A stretch of 64,000 nt of DNA, taken from the NCBI RefSeq assembly GCF_037948395.1, contig NZ_CP149940.1, positions 124,001 to 188,000 on the forward strand, written 5' to 3'. Of this stretch, positions 31,219 through 42,192 are shown piece by piece. The notes beneath the pieces were generated by a model, which worked only from the letters and a program-made list of their open reading frames with translations, was not told the origin of the DNA and searched no databases. The stretch is from Serratia nevei (GTDB lineage Bacteria; Pseudomonadota; Gammaproteobacteria; Enterobacterales; Enterobacteriaceae). The position numbers and the translations under genes were made by a program. Position 1 is the first letter of the stretch. Each line of letters begins with the position of its first letter.

Positions 31219-33381
31219 ATGGACGTCTCCGATCTGCTCGACAGCCTGAATGAAAAACAACGTGAAGCCGTGGCGGCGCCGCGCAGCAACCTGTTGGTTC
31301 TGGCCGGGGCGGGCAGCGGCAAGACCCGGGTACTGGTGCATCGCATCGCCTGGCTGCTGTCGGTGGAGAACTGTTCGCCGTATTCGATCATGGCGGTGAC
31401 CTTCACCAACAAGGCGGCGGCGGAAATGCGTCACCGTATCGAACATCTGATCGGCACCAGCCAGGGCGGCATGTGGATCGGCACCTTCCACGGCCTGGCG
31501 CATCGTCTGTTGCGCGCCCACCACCTGGAAGCCAACCTGCCACAGGATTTCCAGATCCTCGACAGCGACGACCAGCTGCGGCTGCTCAAGCGCATCATCA
31601 AGGCGCTGAACGTCGACGAGAAGCAGTGGCCGCCGCGTCAGGCGATGTGGTACATCAACGGCAAGAAAGACGAGGGCCTGCGGCCACAGCACGTCGAAAC
31701 TTACAACAACCCGGTAGAGGCCACCTGGCTGCGCATCTATCAGGCCTATCAGGAAGCCTGCGATCGCGCGGGGCTGGTGGATTTCGCCGAGCTGCTGCTG
31801 CGCGCGCACGAGCTGTGGCTGAACAAGCCGCATATCCTCAACCACTACCGCGAACGTTTCACCAACGTGCTGGTGGACGAATTCCAGGATACCAACAGCA
31901 TCCAGTACGCCTGGATCCGTCTGCTGGCGGGCGGCAACAGCAACGTGATGATCGTCGGCGACGATGACCAGTCGATCTACGGCTGGCGCGGCGCGCAGGT
32001 GGAAAACATCCAGCGCTTCCTGAAAGATTTCCCCGGCGCGGAAACCATCCGCCTGGAGCAGAACTACCGTTCCACCAGCAACATCCTGAAAGCGGCCAAC
32101 ACCCTGATCGCCAACAACGACGGGCGCATGGGCAAAAATCTGTGGACCGAAGGCGGCGAAGGCGAACCGATCTCCATCTACTGCGCCTTCAACGAACTCG
32201 ACGAAGCGCGCTTCGTGGTCAACCGCATCAAGACCTGGCAGGACAACGGCGGGGCTCTGAACGACTGCGCCATCCTGTACCGCAGCAACGCCCAGTCGCG
32301 CGTGCTGGAAGAGGCGCTGCTGCAGACGGCGATGCCGTACCGCATCTACGGCGGCCAGCGCTTCTTCGAACGCCAGGAAATCAAGGATGCGCTGGCTTAC
32401 CTGCGCCTCATTTCCAACCGCAACGACGATGCGGCCTTCGAGCGCGTGGTCAACACCCCGACGCGCGGCATCGGCGATCGTACCCTCGACGTGGTGCGCC
32501 AGGCGGCGCGCGATCGCCAGCTGACGCTGTGGCAGGCGACGCGCGAGCTGATGCAGGACAAAGTGTTGGCCGGCCGCGCCGCGTCGGCGCTGCAGCGTTT
32601 TATCGAACTGGTGGAGTCGCTGGCGCATGAAACCGCCGACATGCCGCTCCACGTGCAGACCGACCGGGTGATCCGCGATTCCGGGCTGTTCATCATGTAT
32701 GAGCAGGAGAAAGGCGAAAAGGGGCAGGCGCGCATCGAAAACCTTGAGGAACTGGTGACGGCGACGCGCCAGTTCAGCTATCAGGAAGAAGATCAGGATC
32801 TGATGCCGCTGCAGGCGTTCCTGTCGCATGCGGCCCTGGAGGCGGGCGAAGGCCAGGCCGACGCCTATCAGGACGCGGTGCAGCTGATGACCCTGCACTC
32901 CGCCAAGGGCCTGGAGTTCCCGCTGGTGTTTATCGTCGGCATGGAAGAAGGCATGTTCCCGAGCCAGATGTCGCTGGATGAAGGCGGCCGTCTGGAAGAG
33001 GAGCGCCGCCTGGCCTATGTGGGCGTAACGCGCGCTATGCAGAAGCTGACGCTGACCTATGCCGAAACGCGCCGTCTGTACGGCAAAGAGGTTTACCACC
33101 GGCCGTCGCGCTTTATCGGCGAGCTGCCGGAAGAGTGTGTGGAAGAAGTGCGCCTGCGCGCCAGCGTATCGCGCCCGGTCAATCACCGCCGCATGGGCAC
33201 GCCGATCAGCGAGAACGATACCGGCTACAAGCTGGGCCAGCGCGTGCGCCATCCCAAGTTTGGCGAAGGCACCATCGTCAATCTGGAGGGCAGCGGCGAG
33301 CACAGCCGGCTGCAGATCGCTTTCCCGGGTGAGGGCATCAAGTGGCTGGTGGCGGCCTACGCTCGCCTGGAAACGGTATAA
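31219..33381 (+). CDS. uvrD: DNA helicase II UvrD
   Basis: Superfamily 1 3'-5' helicase acting in mismatch repair, nucleotide excision repair and removal of RecA filaments. The 720-residue product has Walker A GAGSGKT at 30-36, DEFQDTN, the QxxR motif DDDQSIYGWRGA, and motifs V-VI including TLHSAKGLEF and VTRAMQKLTL, with a C-terminal Tudor-like region. ATG 31219 gives MDVSDLLDSL and the E. coli length; an upstream GTG/ATG would add three residues. SOS-controlled. Confidence 0.98.
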   Translation: MDVSDLLDSLNEKQREAVAAPRSNLLVLAGAGSGKTRVLVHRIAWLLSVENCSPYSIMAVTFTNKAAAEMRHRIEHLIGTSQGGMWIGTFHGLAHRLLRAHHLEANLPQDFQILDSDDQLRLLKRIIKALNVDEKQWPPRQAMWYINGKKDEGLRPQHVETYNNPVEATWLRIYQAYQEACDRAGLVDFAELLLRAHELWLNKPHILNHYRERFTNVLVDEFQDTNSIQYAWIRLLAGGNSNVMIVGDDDQSIYGWRGAQVENIQRFLKDFPGAETIRLEQNYRSTSNILKAANTLIANNDGRMGKNLWTEGGEGEPISIYCAFNELDEARFVVNRIKTWQDNGGALNDCAILYRSNAQSRVLEEALLQTAMPYRIYGGQRFFERQEIKDALAYLRLISNRNDDAAFERVVNTPTRGIGDRTLDVVRQAARDRQLTLWQATRELMQDKVLAGRAASALQRFIELVESLAHETADMPLHVQTDRVIRDSGLFIMYEQEKGEKGQARIENLEELVTATRQFSYQEEDQDLMPLQAFLSHAALEAGEGQADAYQDAVQLMTLHSAKGLEFPLVFIVGMEEGMFPSQMSLDEGGRLEEERRLAYVGVTRAMQKLTLTYAETRRLYGKEVYHRPSRFIGELPEECVEEVRLRASVSRPVNHRRMGTPISENDTGYKLGQRVRHPKFGEGTIVNLEGSGEHSRLQIAFPGEGIKWLVAAYARLETV

Positions 33382-33426
33382 AGAGCGGGGAGAGTTGCAG
33401 GGGCACGCCCCTGCAATCGTTCATTA

Positions 33427-33903
33427 TCAGTGAGGGTAGCGATCGCCGACCTGCGCGGTGGCATACCAGCGCATCACCGCTTCGGTGCCTTCGCCGCCTT
33501 CCTGCGGCGCCCATTGCATGCAGTCCTCTTCGGTCAGTGCCTGATACGGGCCCTGCTTCACTTCGAATACCACGCCGCCGGCATCGACCGACAGCACCGC
33601 ATGCCAGGTAAATGCCGGCATCTCCAGCACTTTGGTTTCTTCGCCGAGCAGGGTGCGCTGCGTGACGACGCCGTCATCGTTGAACTGCAATACGACAAAA
33701 CGGCCGCGCAGCGGCGTCAGCAATTCCCAGGTTTGCGGGTGACGGTGCGGGCGGATATAGGTGCCGGGTTCCATGGCGATCGCCAGGCGTTGCACCGGGT
33801 CGCTCAACTCTTCGTGTAAAGTGCGGTGCGCGCGCAGGCGGGCCACGCTGGCGGCCTGTTCGCTCATCGCGGTCAGTTCATGGGCGGTAATCTGTTTCAT
33901 CAT
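33427..33903 (-). CDS. WbuC-family cupin metalloprotein
   Basis: A 158-residue cupin-fold protein. The metal-ligand cluster is visible in YIRPHRHPQTWELL (His-x-His with Glu) and a later His in FTWHAVLSVD. The WbuC family is named after an O-antigen-cluster protein of unknown activity. This copy lies alone between uvrD and corA, away from sugar genes. There is no signal peptide. A second ATG directly follows the first, so the start may be one codon later. Confidence 0.85.
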   Translation of the reverse strand: MMKQITAHELTAMSEQAASVARLRAHRTLHEELSDPVQRLAIAMEPGTYIRPHRHPQTWELLTPLRGRFVVLQFNDDGVVTQRTLLGEETKVLEMPAFTWHAVLSVDAGGVVFEVKQGPYQALTEEDCMQWAPQEGGEGTEAVMRWYATAQVGDRYPH

Positions 33904-34061
33904 TTAAATCCGCATGCTTGTCGTACCATTAGGGTGATGTCATCTTAACAACATTCTTGGTGGCGGTAAGCGATCGCCGCGACTTTTTCAGCACGGTTTA
34001 AGCGCCATTTTTACCATTGATCATCGTGATGATTTGTTGCGCAATTATCCCGCCTAACGTG

Positions 34062-34091
34062 TTGACAGGCTTTTTCCTCTCGGCGTAACAT
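34062..34091 (+). promoter_or_regulatory. Sigma-70 promoter of corA
   Basis: Consensus -35 TTGACA (34062-34067), an 18-base spacer and -10 TAACAT (34086-34091). The predicted start near 34098 gives a leader of about 250 nt before corA. Confidence 0.75.
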
Positions 34092-34122
34092 GCGCGCACT
34101 ATTATCATTGAGGACAGACGCC

Positions 34123-34179
34123 TTGGACACACCCAGTAGATACTGGCTCACTGACCTGCGCCGCAGGTATAACTTCTAA
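34123..34179 (+). CDS. Possible corA leader peptide (CorL-like)
   Basis: An 18-codon frame starting TTG (34123) with an AGGA ribosome binding site 8 bases upstream, encoding LDTPSRYWLTDLRRRYNF, stop at 34177. In Salmonella a short ORF in the corA leader (corL) was reported to couple translation to Rho-dependent termination of corA. Position and spacing fit such a peptide. Two small inverted repeats lie within it (ccagt/actgg and acctg/caggt). I cannot compare with corL sequences here, so this is a candidate. Confidence 0.5.
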   Translation: MDTPSRYWLTDLRRRYNF

Positions 34180-34345
34180 GGCTCTCCGTTTTTGCTGATA
34201 GCCTTCGTGGTTGTCGGCGACCCCGCAAAGCGTCGCTATGAGTCAGATCTCTTCATGGTCTGAAACAAATCGGTGATACGCATCCCCTCTGTTTCTGTGC
34301 TTCAACGCGTTGTCCGCACCCGTTACCTTCACGGAGTTTTGGCAC

Positions 34346-35296
34346 ATGCTGAGCGCTTTTAAATTAGATAACCGCCGCTTGTCCCGTCTGGAGCTGGACG
34401 ACTCGGATGATCTCACGTCATCGCTGTGGGTTGACCTGGTCGAGCCGGAAGAGGGCGAGCGTGAGCGCGTGCAGAATGAGCTGGGACAAAGCCTGGCGAC
34501 GCGTCCCGAGCTGGACGACATCGAAGCCTCCGCCCGTTTCTTCGAAGACGAAGACGGTCTGCATATCCACTCCTTCTTCTACTTTGAAGATGCGGAAGAT
34601 CATGCCGGCAACTCCACGGTGGCGTTCACCATCCGCGACGGCCGCCTGTATACCCTGCGCGAGCGTGAACTGCCGGCGTTTCGCCTGTACCGCATGCGCG
34701 CCCGCAACCAGACCATGCTCGAAGGCAACGCCTACGAACTGCTGCTGGATCTGTTCGAAACCAAGATTGAGCAGTTGGCGGACGAGATAGAGAACATCTA
34801 CAGCGATCTGGAACAGCTCAGCCGGGTGATCATGGAAGGGCATCAGGGCGACGAATACGACGCCGCGCTGTCGACGCTGGCGGAGCTGGAAGATATCGGC
34901 TGGAAGGTGCGTTTGTGTCTGATGGATACCCAGCGCGCGCTCAACTTCCTGGTGCGCAAGGCGCGTCTGCCGACCGGCCAACTGGAGCAGGCGCGTGAAG
35001 TGCTGCGCGACATCGAATCCCTGCTGCCGCACAACGAATCGCTGTTCCAGAAGGTGAACTTCCTGATGCAGGCGGCGATGGGCTTCATCAACATCGAGCA
35101 GAACCGCATCATCAAGATCTTCTCGGTGGTGTCGGTGGTGTTCCTGCCGCCAACGCTGGTGGCCTCCAGCTACGGCATGAACTTCGAATTCATGCCGGAG
35201 CTGAAATGGTCGTTCGGCTACCCGGGCGCCATCACCTTGATGATCCTGGCCGGCCTGGCCCCTTACCTGTACTTCAAGCGCAAGAACTGGCTGTAA
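34346..35296 (+). CDS. corA: Magnesium/cobalt/nickel transporter CorA
   Basis: Homopentameric channel for Mg2+ uptake. The 316-residue protein has the large cytoplasmic funnel domain, a long stalk helix and two C-terminal membrane helices with the signature YGMN in the first one's end, and a basic KRKNWL tail. ATG 34346 gives MLSAFKLDN, like E. coli; upstream in-frame ATG 34310 would add 12 residues without a good ribosome binding site. A 250-nt leader suggests mRNA-level control. Confidence 0.96.
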   Translation: MLSAFKLDNRRLSRLELDDSDDLTSSLWVDLVEPEEGERERVQNELGQSLATRPELDDIEASARFFEDEDGLHIHSFFYFEDAEDHAGNSTVAFTIRDGRLYTLRERELPAFRLYRMRARNQTMLEGNAYELLLDLFETKIEQLADEIENIYSDLEQLSRVIMEGHQGDEYDAALSTLAELEDIGWKVRLCLMDTQRALNFLVRKARLPTGQLEQAREVLRDIESLLPHNESLFQKVNFLMQAAMGFINIEQNRIIKIFSVVSVVFLPPTLVASSYGMNFEFMPELKWSFGYPGAITLMILAGLAPYLYFKRKNWL

Positions 35297-35312
35297 CCCG
35301 GCGGCGCCGGGC

Positions 35313-36200
35313 TCAGCGCAGCTTGCGCTGGGTATAGAGCGCGTCGAGGGTGAACAGGATCAGCGCCGCCCAGATAAAGCCGAAGGTCACCAGTTTGTCC
35401 TGGCCGACGGTTTCGCCGTAGAAGGTGACCGCCAGCAGGAACATCAGCGTCGGGCCGAGATACTGGAAGAAACCGAGCGTCGACAGGCGCAGCCGGGTGG
35501 CCGCCGCGGTGAAGCACAGCAGCGGCACGGTGGTGACGATGCCGGCGGCGACCAGCAGCAGGTTCAGCGACCACGGGTTGGCGCTCAGGTGGCTGGTGGG
35601 ACTGTCGGCGAACAGGAACAGATAGGCCGCCGCCACCGGCAGCAGCCACAGCGTTTCGATCAGCATGCCGGTCTGGGCGTCGATGGCGATTTTCTTGCGC
35701 AGCAGGCCGTAGAAGGCGAAGCTGAACGCCAGCCCCAGACCGATGATCGGCAACGAGCCGAACTGCCAGAGCTGTACCAGCACCCCGGTGAACGCCAGCG
35801 CCACCGCCACCCACTGCATGCGGCGGAAGCGTTCGCCGAGAAACAGCATCCCCAACAGCACGTTAACCAGCGGGTTGATGAAGTAGCCCAGGCTGGCCTC
35901 GAGCATATGGTGGTTGTTCACCGCCCAGATGAACAGCAGCCAGTTGCCGCCGATCAACAGCGCGGTGACCGCCAGCAGCAGCAGCCGTTTGCGATTTTGA
36001 CAGGCGGCCCGCACTTTCGGCCAGCTGCGGCCCAGCGAGATCAGCGCCAGCATGAAGAAAAACGACCAGATGATCCGGTGGGTGAGGATCTCATCGGCGG
36101 GCACTTGCTGAATCAGTTTGAAATAGGCCGGGGCGATGCCCCACATAAAATAGGCGGCCAGGGCGAAGAAAATGCCCTGACGCGTTTGCTTTGCGTCCAT
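35313..36200 (-). CDS. rarD: EamA-family transporter RarD
   Basis: Ten-span membrane protein of the drug/metabolite transporter superfamily with two EamA repeats, 295 residues. E. coli rarD was linked to chloramphenicol resistance by annotation, but the substrate is unknown. ATG 36198-36200 gives MDAKQTRQG, matching E. coli; an upstream extension of 21 codons is unlikely. It converges on corA, with 16 bases between stops. Confidence 0.94.
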   Translation of the reverse strand: MDAKQTRQGIFFALAAYFMWGIAPAYFKLIQQVPADEILTHRIIWSFFFMLALISLGRSWPKVRAACQNRKRLLLLAVTALLIGGNWLLFIWAVNNHHMLEASLGYFINPLVNVLLGMLFLGERFRRMQWVAVALAFTGVLVQLWQFGSLPIIGLGLAFSFAFYGLLRKKIAIDAQTGMLIETLWLLPVAAAYLFLFADSPTSHLSANPWSLNLLLVAAGIVTTVPLLCFTAAATRLRLSTLGFFQYLGPTLMFLLAVTFYGETVGQDKLVTFGFIWAALILFTLDALYTQRKLR

Positions 36201-36266
36201 GACGTCACTCGGGTGGGGAACGTAAGATGCGGTGAGTGTACTGAAGACGCTCACCGCACACAATCA

Positions 36267-36737
36267 TCAGCCGACCAGATAGGTGGCGGTGGCGCTCGCG
36301 ATATGCAGGCCGTCGTGGTTATGCAGCTCTACGCGCGCGACGGCGACCTTGTTGCCGCTGCGCAGCACGCTGGCGGAGGCGACGAAGTGCTCGCCGCGGC
36401 CAGGGCGCAGGTAATCGACGCGCAGATCGATGGTGCCCATGCGCGACAGCTTGGCGGCGATCTCCTCTTCGATCAGCGGCTCCAGGCGCGTCAGCACGCC
36501 GCCGGCGCAGGCCAATCCGGCGGCGACGTCAAGCACCGCGGCGATCACGCCACCGTGCAGAATTTCCTGTGCCGCGTTGCCCACCAGCTTGCGTTGGTTG
36601 GTGAAGCTCAGCTCGACGTAATCATCGTCGAAGCGGCGTAGCTCCAGGCCAAGCTCGCGGTTGAACGGCATGTGGTAGACAAAGATTTCGCCGATCTTGC
36701 GGCGGGCGGCTTCCAGGGTCAGTGGTGTGGTCGACAT
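36267..36737 (-). CDS. yigI: PaaI-type thioesterase family protein YigI
   Basis: A 156-residue hot-dog-fold protein; [17 protein letters not shown] is the central helix motif of PaaI/YigI thioesterases. E. coli YigI was reported to be an acyl-CoA thioesterase in fatty-acid degradation; I infer the same family role. It lies upstream of rarD on the same strand, 66 bases apart. Confidence 0.9.
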   Translation of the reverse strand: MSTTPLTLEAARRKIGEIFVYHMPFNRELGLELRRFDDDYVELSFTNQRKLVGNAAQEILHGGVIAAVLDVAAGLACAGGVLTRLEPLIEEEIAAKLSRMGTIDLRVDYLRPGRGEHFVASASVLRSGNKVAVARVELHNHDGLHIASATATYLVG

Positions 36738-36940
36738 AGCGGGTTTCCATTTTTCTTTTGCGTTTTAAGGGAGCTAACTGGTCAGTCCAGGTTAATGGAA
36801 TGTTGATTTTATGCTTAACCTTTGTTGCTTTCCAGACTATTCCAATAAAACCGACCTGCGCTGCGGTAAAGCCTCCTTTGTGTGTAAAATGGCCTGATTT
36901 TTTCCGGGCTTGCCCTTTTTCGTTGGAGTGAGGAGAGGTT

Positions 36941-37819
36941 ATGCGCATTTTGTCAGGGATCGTTTCCGCCACGCTGCTGATGCCGGCGCTGGCATTGGCT
37001 GAGGAAGCCAAAGAGCAGCAGATTCACGATAAGCCGGCGGTGCGCGGCAGCATTATCGCCAACCTGCTGCAGGAGCACGATAATCCGTTCACGCTGTATC
37101 CTTACGATCCCAATTACCTGCTGTACACCGACACCAGCGATATCAACAAAGAGGCCATCAAGACGTACAACTGGGCCGACAAGGCGCGCAAGGACGAGGT
37201 GAAATACCAGCTTAGCCTGGCGTTTCCGCTGTGGCGGGGCATTGCCGGCGACAACTCGGTGCTCGGCGCATCTTATACTCAGCGCTCCTGGTGGCAATTG
37301 TCCAACCGCGGCGAGTCTTCGCCGTTCCGCGAAACCAACTACGAGCCGCAGCTGTTCGTGGGGTGGGCGACCGATTACCGCTTTGCCGGTTGGACGCTGC
37401 GCGATGTTGAAATCGGCGTTAACCATCAGTCTAACGGCCGCTCGGATCCGACGTCGCGCAGCTGGAATCGCGGCTATGCGCGGCTGATGGCGCAAAACGG
37501 CAACTGGCAGGTGGATCTCAAGCCCTGGTTCCGTTTCTCGGAGAGCTCGAGCAACGACGACAACCCGGACATCACCAAATACATGGGATACTACCGGTTG
37601 AAGGTCGGTTACGCCTGGGGCGACAGCGTGTTCAGCGTCGACAGCCACTACAACTGGAACAGCGGCTACGGCGGCGCGGAGCTGGGCTGGAGCTATCCGA
37701 TCACCCGCAACGTGCGTTTCTATACCCAGGTGTTCAGCGGCTACGGCGAATCGCTGATCGACTATAACTTCCGGCAGACACGGGTGGGCGTTGGTGTCAT
37801 GCTGAACGATATTATGTAA
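36941..37819 (+). CDS. pldA: Outer membrane phospholipase A1 (PldA)
   Basis: Outer-membrane beta-barrel phospholipase that clears misplaced phospholipids from the outer leaflet and is activated by dimerisation with Ca2+. A signal peptide (residues 1 to about 20) precedes the mature protein. The catalytic region NHQSNGRSDPTSRSWNR contains the His and Ser, with the Asn further on. It ends GVGVMLNDIM, with a hydrophobic barrel end. Length 292 compares with 289 in E. coli. Followed by recQ, as in E. coli. Confidence 0.96.
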   Translation: MRILSGIVSATLLMPALALAEEAKEQQIHDKPAVRGSIIANLLQEHDNPFTLYPYDPNYLLYTDTSDINKEAIKTYNWADKARKDEVKYQLSLAFPLWRGIAGDNSVLGASYTQRSWWQLSNRGESSPFRETNYEPQLFVGWATDYRFAGWTLRDVEIGVNHQSNGRSDPTSRSWNRGYARLMAQNGNWQVDLKPWFRFSESSSNDDNPDITKYMGYYRLKVGYAWGDSVFSVDSHYNWNSGYGGAELGWSYPITRNVRFYTQVFSGYGESLIDYNFRQTRVGVGVMLNDIM

Positions 37820-37862
37820 TCATACCCGCTGGGTGTGTACCGATTAAAAAATGGGGAAGTGT

Positions 37863-39695
<1,833 letters not shown>

Positions 39696-39707
39696 GGGCG
39701 ATAAATC

Positions 39708-40328
39708 ATGCTGATGCTGTTTCTCACCGTGGCGCTGGTGCATCTGATTGCGCTGATGAGCCCGGGGCCGGACTTCTTTTTCGTGTCGCAAACCGCCGCC
39801 AGCCGCTCGCGCCGCGAGGCGATGATGGGCGTGGTCGGTATTTCGCTCGGCATCGTGGTGTGGGCCGGCGTGGCGTTGATGGGTCTGCATCTGATCCTGC
39901 AGAAGATGGCCTGGCTGCATCAGATCATCATGGTCGGCGGCGGCATTTACCTGTGCTGGATGGGGTGGCAGCTGCTGCGTTCCGCGCGGGCGCAGCAAGC
40001 GCAGCCGGCGGCGGAGACTCAGGTGGCGTTGCCGAAGGCCGGGCGCAGCTTTATTCGCGGCTTCCTGACCAATCTGTCCAACCCGAAAGCGGTGATCTAT
40101 TTCGGCAGCGTGTTCTCGCTGTTCGTTGGCGACAGCGTCGGCGCCGGGGCGCGCTGGGGACTGTTCCTGCTGATCGTCGCCGAGACCTTCGTCTGGTTCA
40201 GCCTGGTGGCGGTGGTGTTCGCGCTGCCGGCGATGCGCCGCGGCTACCAGCGGTTGGCCAAGTGGATCGACGGGGTGGCGGGCGTGCTGTTCACCGGCTT
40301 CGGGTTACACCTGATCTTTACCCGCTGA
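39708..40328 (+). CDS. rhtC: Threonine efflux protein RhtC
   Basis: LysE/RhtB-family exporter with about six membrane helices; exports threonine (and homoserine in part) in E. coli. The 206-residue sequence has the family start MLMLFLTVALVHLIALMSPG and SPGPDFFFV, and FLTNLSNPKAVIYFGSVF. It is 12 bases after recQ, as in E. coli, and converges on rhtB. Confidence 0.95.
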   Translation: MLMLFLTVALVHLIALMSPGPDFFFVSQTAASRSRREAMMGVVGISLGIVVWAGVALMGLHLILQKMAWLHQIIMVGGGIYLCWMGWQLLRSARAQQAQPAAETQVALPKAGRSFIRGFLTNLSNPKAVIYFGSVFSLFVGDSVGAGARWGLFLLIVAETFVWFSLVAVVFALPAMRRGYQRLAKWIDGVAGVLFTGFGLHLIFTR

Positions 40329-40345
40329 TCGGCAGTGACATGCCC

Positions 40346-40375
40346 AAGGCCGAGCAGCGATGCCCGGCCTTTTTT
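40346..40375 (+). terminator. Terminator between rhtC and rhtB
   Basis: aaggccg (40346-40352) pairs with cggcctt (40365-40371) over a 12-nt loop, followed by T residues. It terminates rhtC; it overlaps the last bases before the rhtB stop. Confidence 0.75.
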
Positions 40376-40376
40376 G

Positions 40377-40997
40377 TCAGGCTTTGCGGGCGGTCGCCAG
40401 CAGCCCCGCCACCAAAATGAACAGCGAACCGAACACCCGGTTGAGCAGCTGCATCTGGCGCGGCGTTCTCAGCCAGCCGGCGATGCGCGTCGCCAGGGTG
40501 GCGTAACCGATCATCACCAGAATATCCACCACCACGGTAGTGACGCCGAGCACCAGATACTGCTCGGCCTGCGGCTGATTGGGCAAGATGAACTGCGGGA
40601 ACAGCGCGGCGAGGAACACGATGCTTTTCGGGTTGGTCAGGTTGACCAGCACCGCGCGGCGGAACAGACGGCGGCGCGGCATGCTGCCCGCCAGCGCATG
40701 CAGATCCAGCGCCCCGGCGGCGCGCCATTGCTGGATGCCGAGCCACACCAGGTAGGCGGCGCCCAGCCATTTCAGCAGCTCGAACGCCAGCAGCGATTGA
40801 GAAATCAGCGCGCCGAGACCGATGCCCACCAGCACGATGTGCGCGCTCAACCCGACCTGCAGCCCGGCGATCGACGCGGCGGCGCCGCGATAGCCGTGGC
40901 TGATGCCGGTGCTCATGGTGTTGATGGCGCCTGAGCCAGGGGACAGGCTGAGGATAAGCGTGGTGAGCACGTAGGTTAACCACCAGTCCAAGGTCAT
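40377..40997 (-). CDS. rhtB: Homoserine/homoserine lactone efflux protein RhtB
   Basis: LysE/RhtB-family exporter, paralogue of rhtC. The 206-residue product begins [21 protein letters not shown] and contains [24 protein letters not shown] text (here [12 protein letters not shown]). The chosen ATG (40995-40997) gives the E. coli length; the frame is open 26 codons further upstream but without support. It converges on rhtC and is divergent from pldB. Confidence 0.95.
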   Translation of the reverse strand: MTLDWWLTYVLTTLILSLSPGSGAINTMSTGISHGYRGAAASIAGLQVGLSAHIVLVGIGLGALISQSLLAFELLKWLGAAYLVWLGIQQWRAAGALDLHALAGSMPRRRLFRRAVLVNLTNPKSIVFLAALFPQFILPNQPQAEQYLVLGVTTVVVDILVMIGYATLATRIAGWLRTPRQMQLLNRVFGSLFILVAGLLATARKA

Positions 40998-41144
40998 GGT
41001 TCTCGGCTCCCTGAAAGTGTCGTTTTGTGCCACAATGCGCCGAGGCGGCGCCGTTTTTTGTAAGAATTGAATCACAATACGCTAGTATGATTTCTTGTGC
41101 CAGCGGTCACATTTTCCGCCGGCCCCACAGGGAAAACGCTCTCG

Positions 41145-42188
41145 ATGACCTCGTTCACTCTCAGCTCCGATGACTGGTTAACGCGTGAAACGCAGTTCGC
41201 TGCCTTCGCCACCGGGCCGCTGCTGGACTTCTGGCGGCTGCGGGAAGAGGGCGAGTTCAGCGGCGTGGACGGCGTGCCGATCCGCTTTGTGCGTTTTCGC
41301 TCCGCGCGACATCAGCGGGTGGTGGTGGTCAGCCCCGGCCGCATCGAAAGCTACGTGAAATACCCCGAGGTGGCCTACGATCTGTTCCACTGCGGTTACG
41401 ACGTGGTGATCATCGATCATCGCGGCCAGGGGCGCTCTGGCCGTTTACTGGCGGATACGCACCGCGGTCATGTGGTAAACTTCGCCGACTACGTGGACGA
41501 TTTCGAGCAGCTTTGGCAACGCGAGGTCGAATCGCGCGGTTATCGGCAGCGCTTCGCGCTGGCGCATTCGATGGGCGGCGCGATCCTGGCGCAGTTTCTG
41601 CAGCGCCGGCCGCAGGCGTTCGACGCGGCGGCGTTTTGCGCGCCGATGTTCGGCATACAGTTGCCGATGCCGGTCTGGTTGGCCGATCGCATCCTCGACT
41701 GGGCGGAGAGCCGCCCGGCGATCCGCGACTATTACGCGGTGGGCACCGGCCAGTGGCGTCCGTTGCCCTATGTGGTCAACGTGTTGACCCACAGCCGCGA
41801 GCGCTATCGGCGCAGCCTGCGCTATTACGCCGATTACCCCGAGCTGCAGGTGGGCGGGCCGACCTACCATTGGGTGCGGGAGAGCATCCGCGCCGGCCGG
41901 CAGATTATCGCTCAGGCCGGGGAGATAACAACGCCGCTGTTGCTTTTGCAGGCCGGTGAGGAACGGGTGGTCGACAACCGTTCGCATCAGGCTTTTTGTC
42001 AGGCTCTGTCAGACGCGGGGCGCCCTTGCGAAGGGGGGCTCCCGTGGGTTATCAACGGCGCACGCCATGAGATCCTGTTCGAGCGGGACGCGATGCGCGC
42101 CGAAGCACTGAACGCAATCCTGCGCTTCTTTGCTCAACACTTAGGCGGCGCGCTGCCGCCGACAACTCCATCAGAGGTTAGAACATAA
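41145..42188 (+). CDS. pldB: Lysophospholipase L2
   Basis: Alpha/beta-hydrolase (347 residues) associated with the inner membrane; hydrolyses 2-acyl lysophospholipids and transfers acyl groups to phosphatidylglycerol. The nucleophile elbow is AHSMGGA, preceded by DHRGQGRSGR, and the catalytic His is in the NGARHEILFE segment near the end. ATG 41145 is chosen from the spacing to GGGA and the match to E. coli after the first few residues; an upstream in-frame start at 41097 is less likely. yigL follows 4 bases later. Confidence 0.93.
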   Translation: MTSFTLSSDDWLTRETQFAAFATGPLLDFWRLREEGEFSGVDGVPIRFVRFRSARHQRVVVVSPGRIESYVKYPEVAYDLFHCGYDVVIIDHRGQGRSGRLLADTHRGHVVNFADYVDDFEQLWQREVESRGYRQRFALAHSMGGAILAQFLQRRPQAFDAAAFCAPMFGIQLPMPVWLADRILDWAESRPAIRDYYAVGTGQWRPLPYVVNVLTHSRERYRRSLRYYADYPELQVGGPTYHWVRESIRAGRQIIAQAGEITTPLLLLQAGEERVVDNRSHQAFCQALSDAGRPCEGGLPWVINGARHEILFERDAMRAEALNAILRFFAQHLGGALPPTTPSEVRT

Positions 42189-42192
42189 CGCT

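Noticed and set aside
31207-33303. 698-codon open frame on the minus strand across uvrD
   Set aside because: It is a reading-frame shadow of a GC-rich gene. The plus-strand UvrD is complete with all helicase motifs, and the antisense protein has no recognisable domain.
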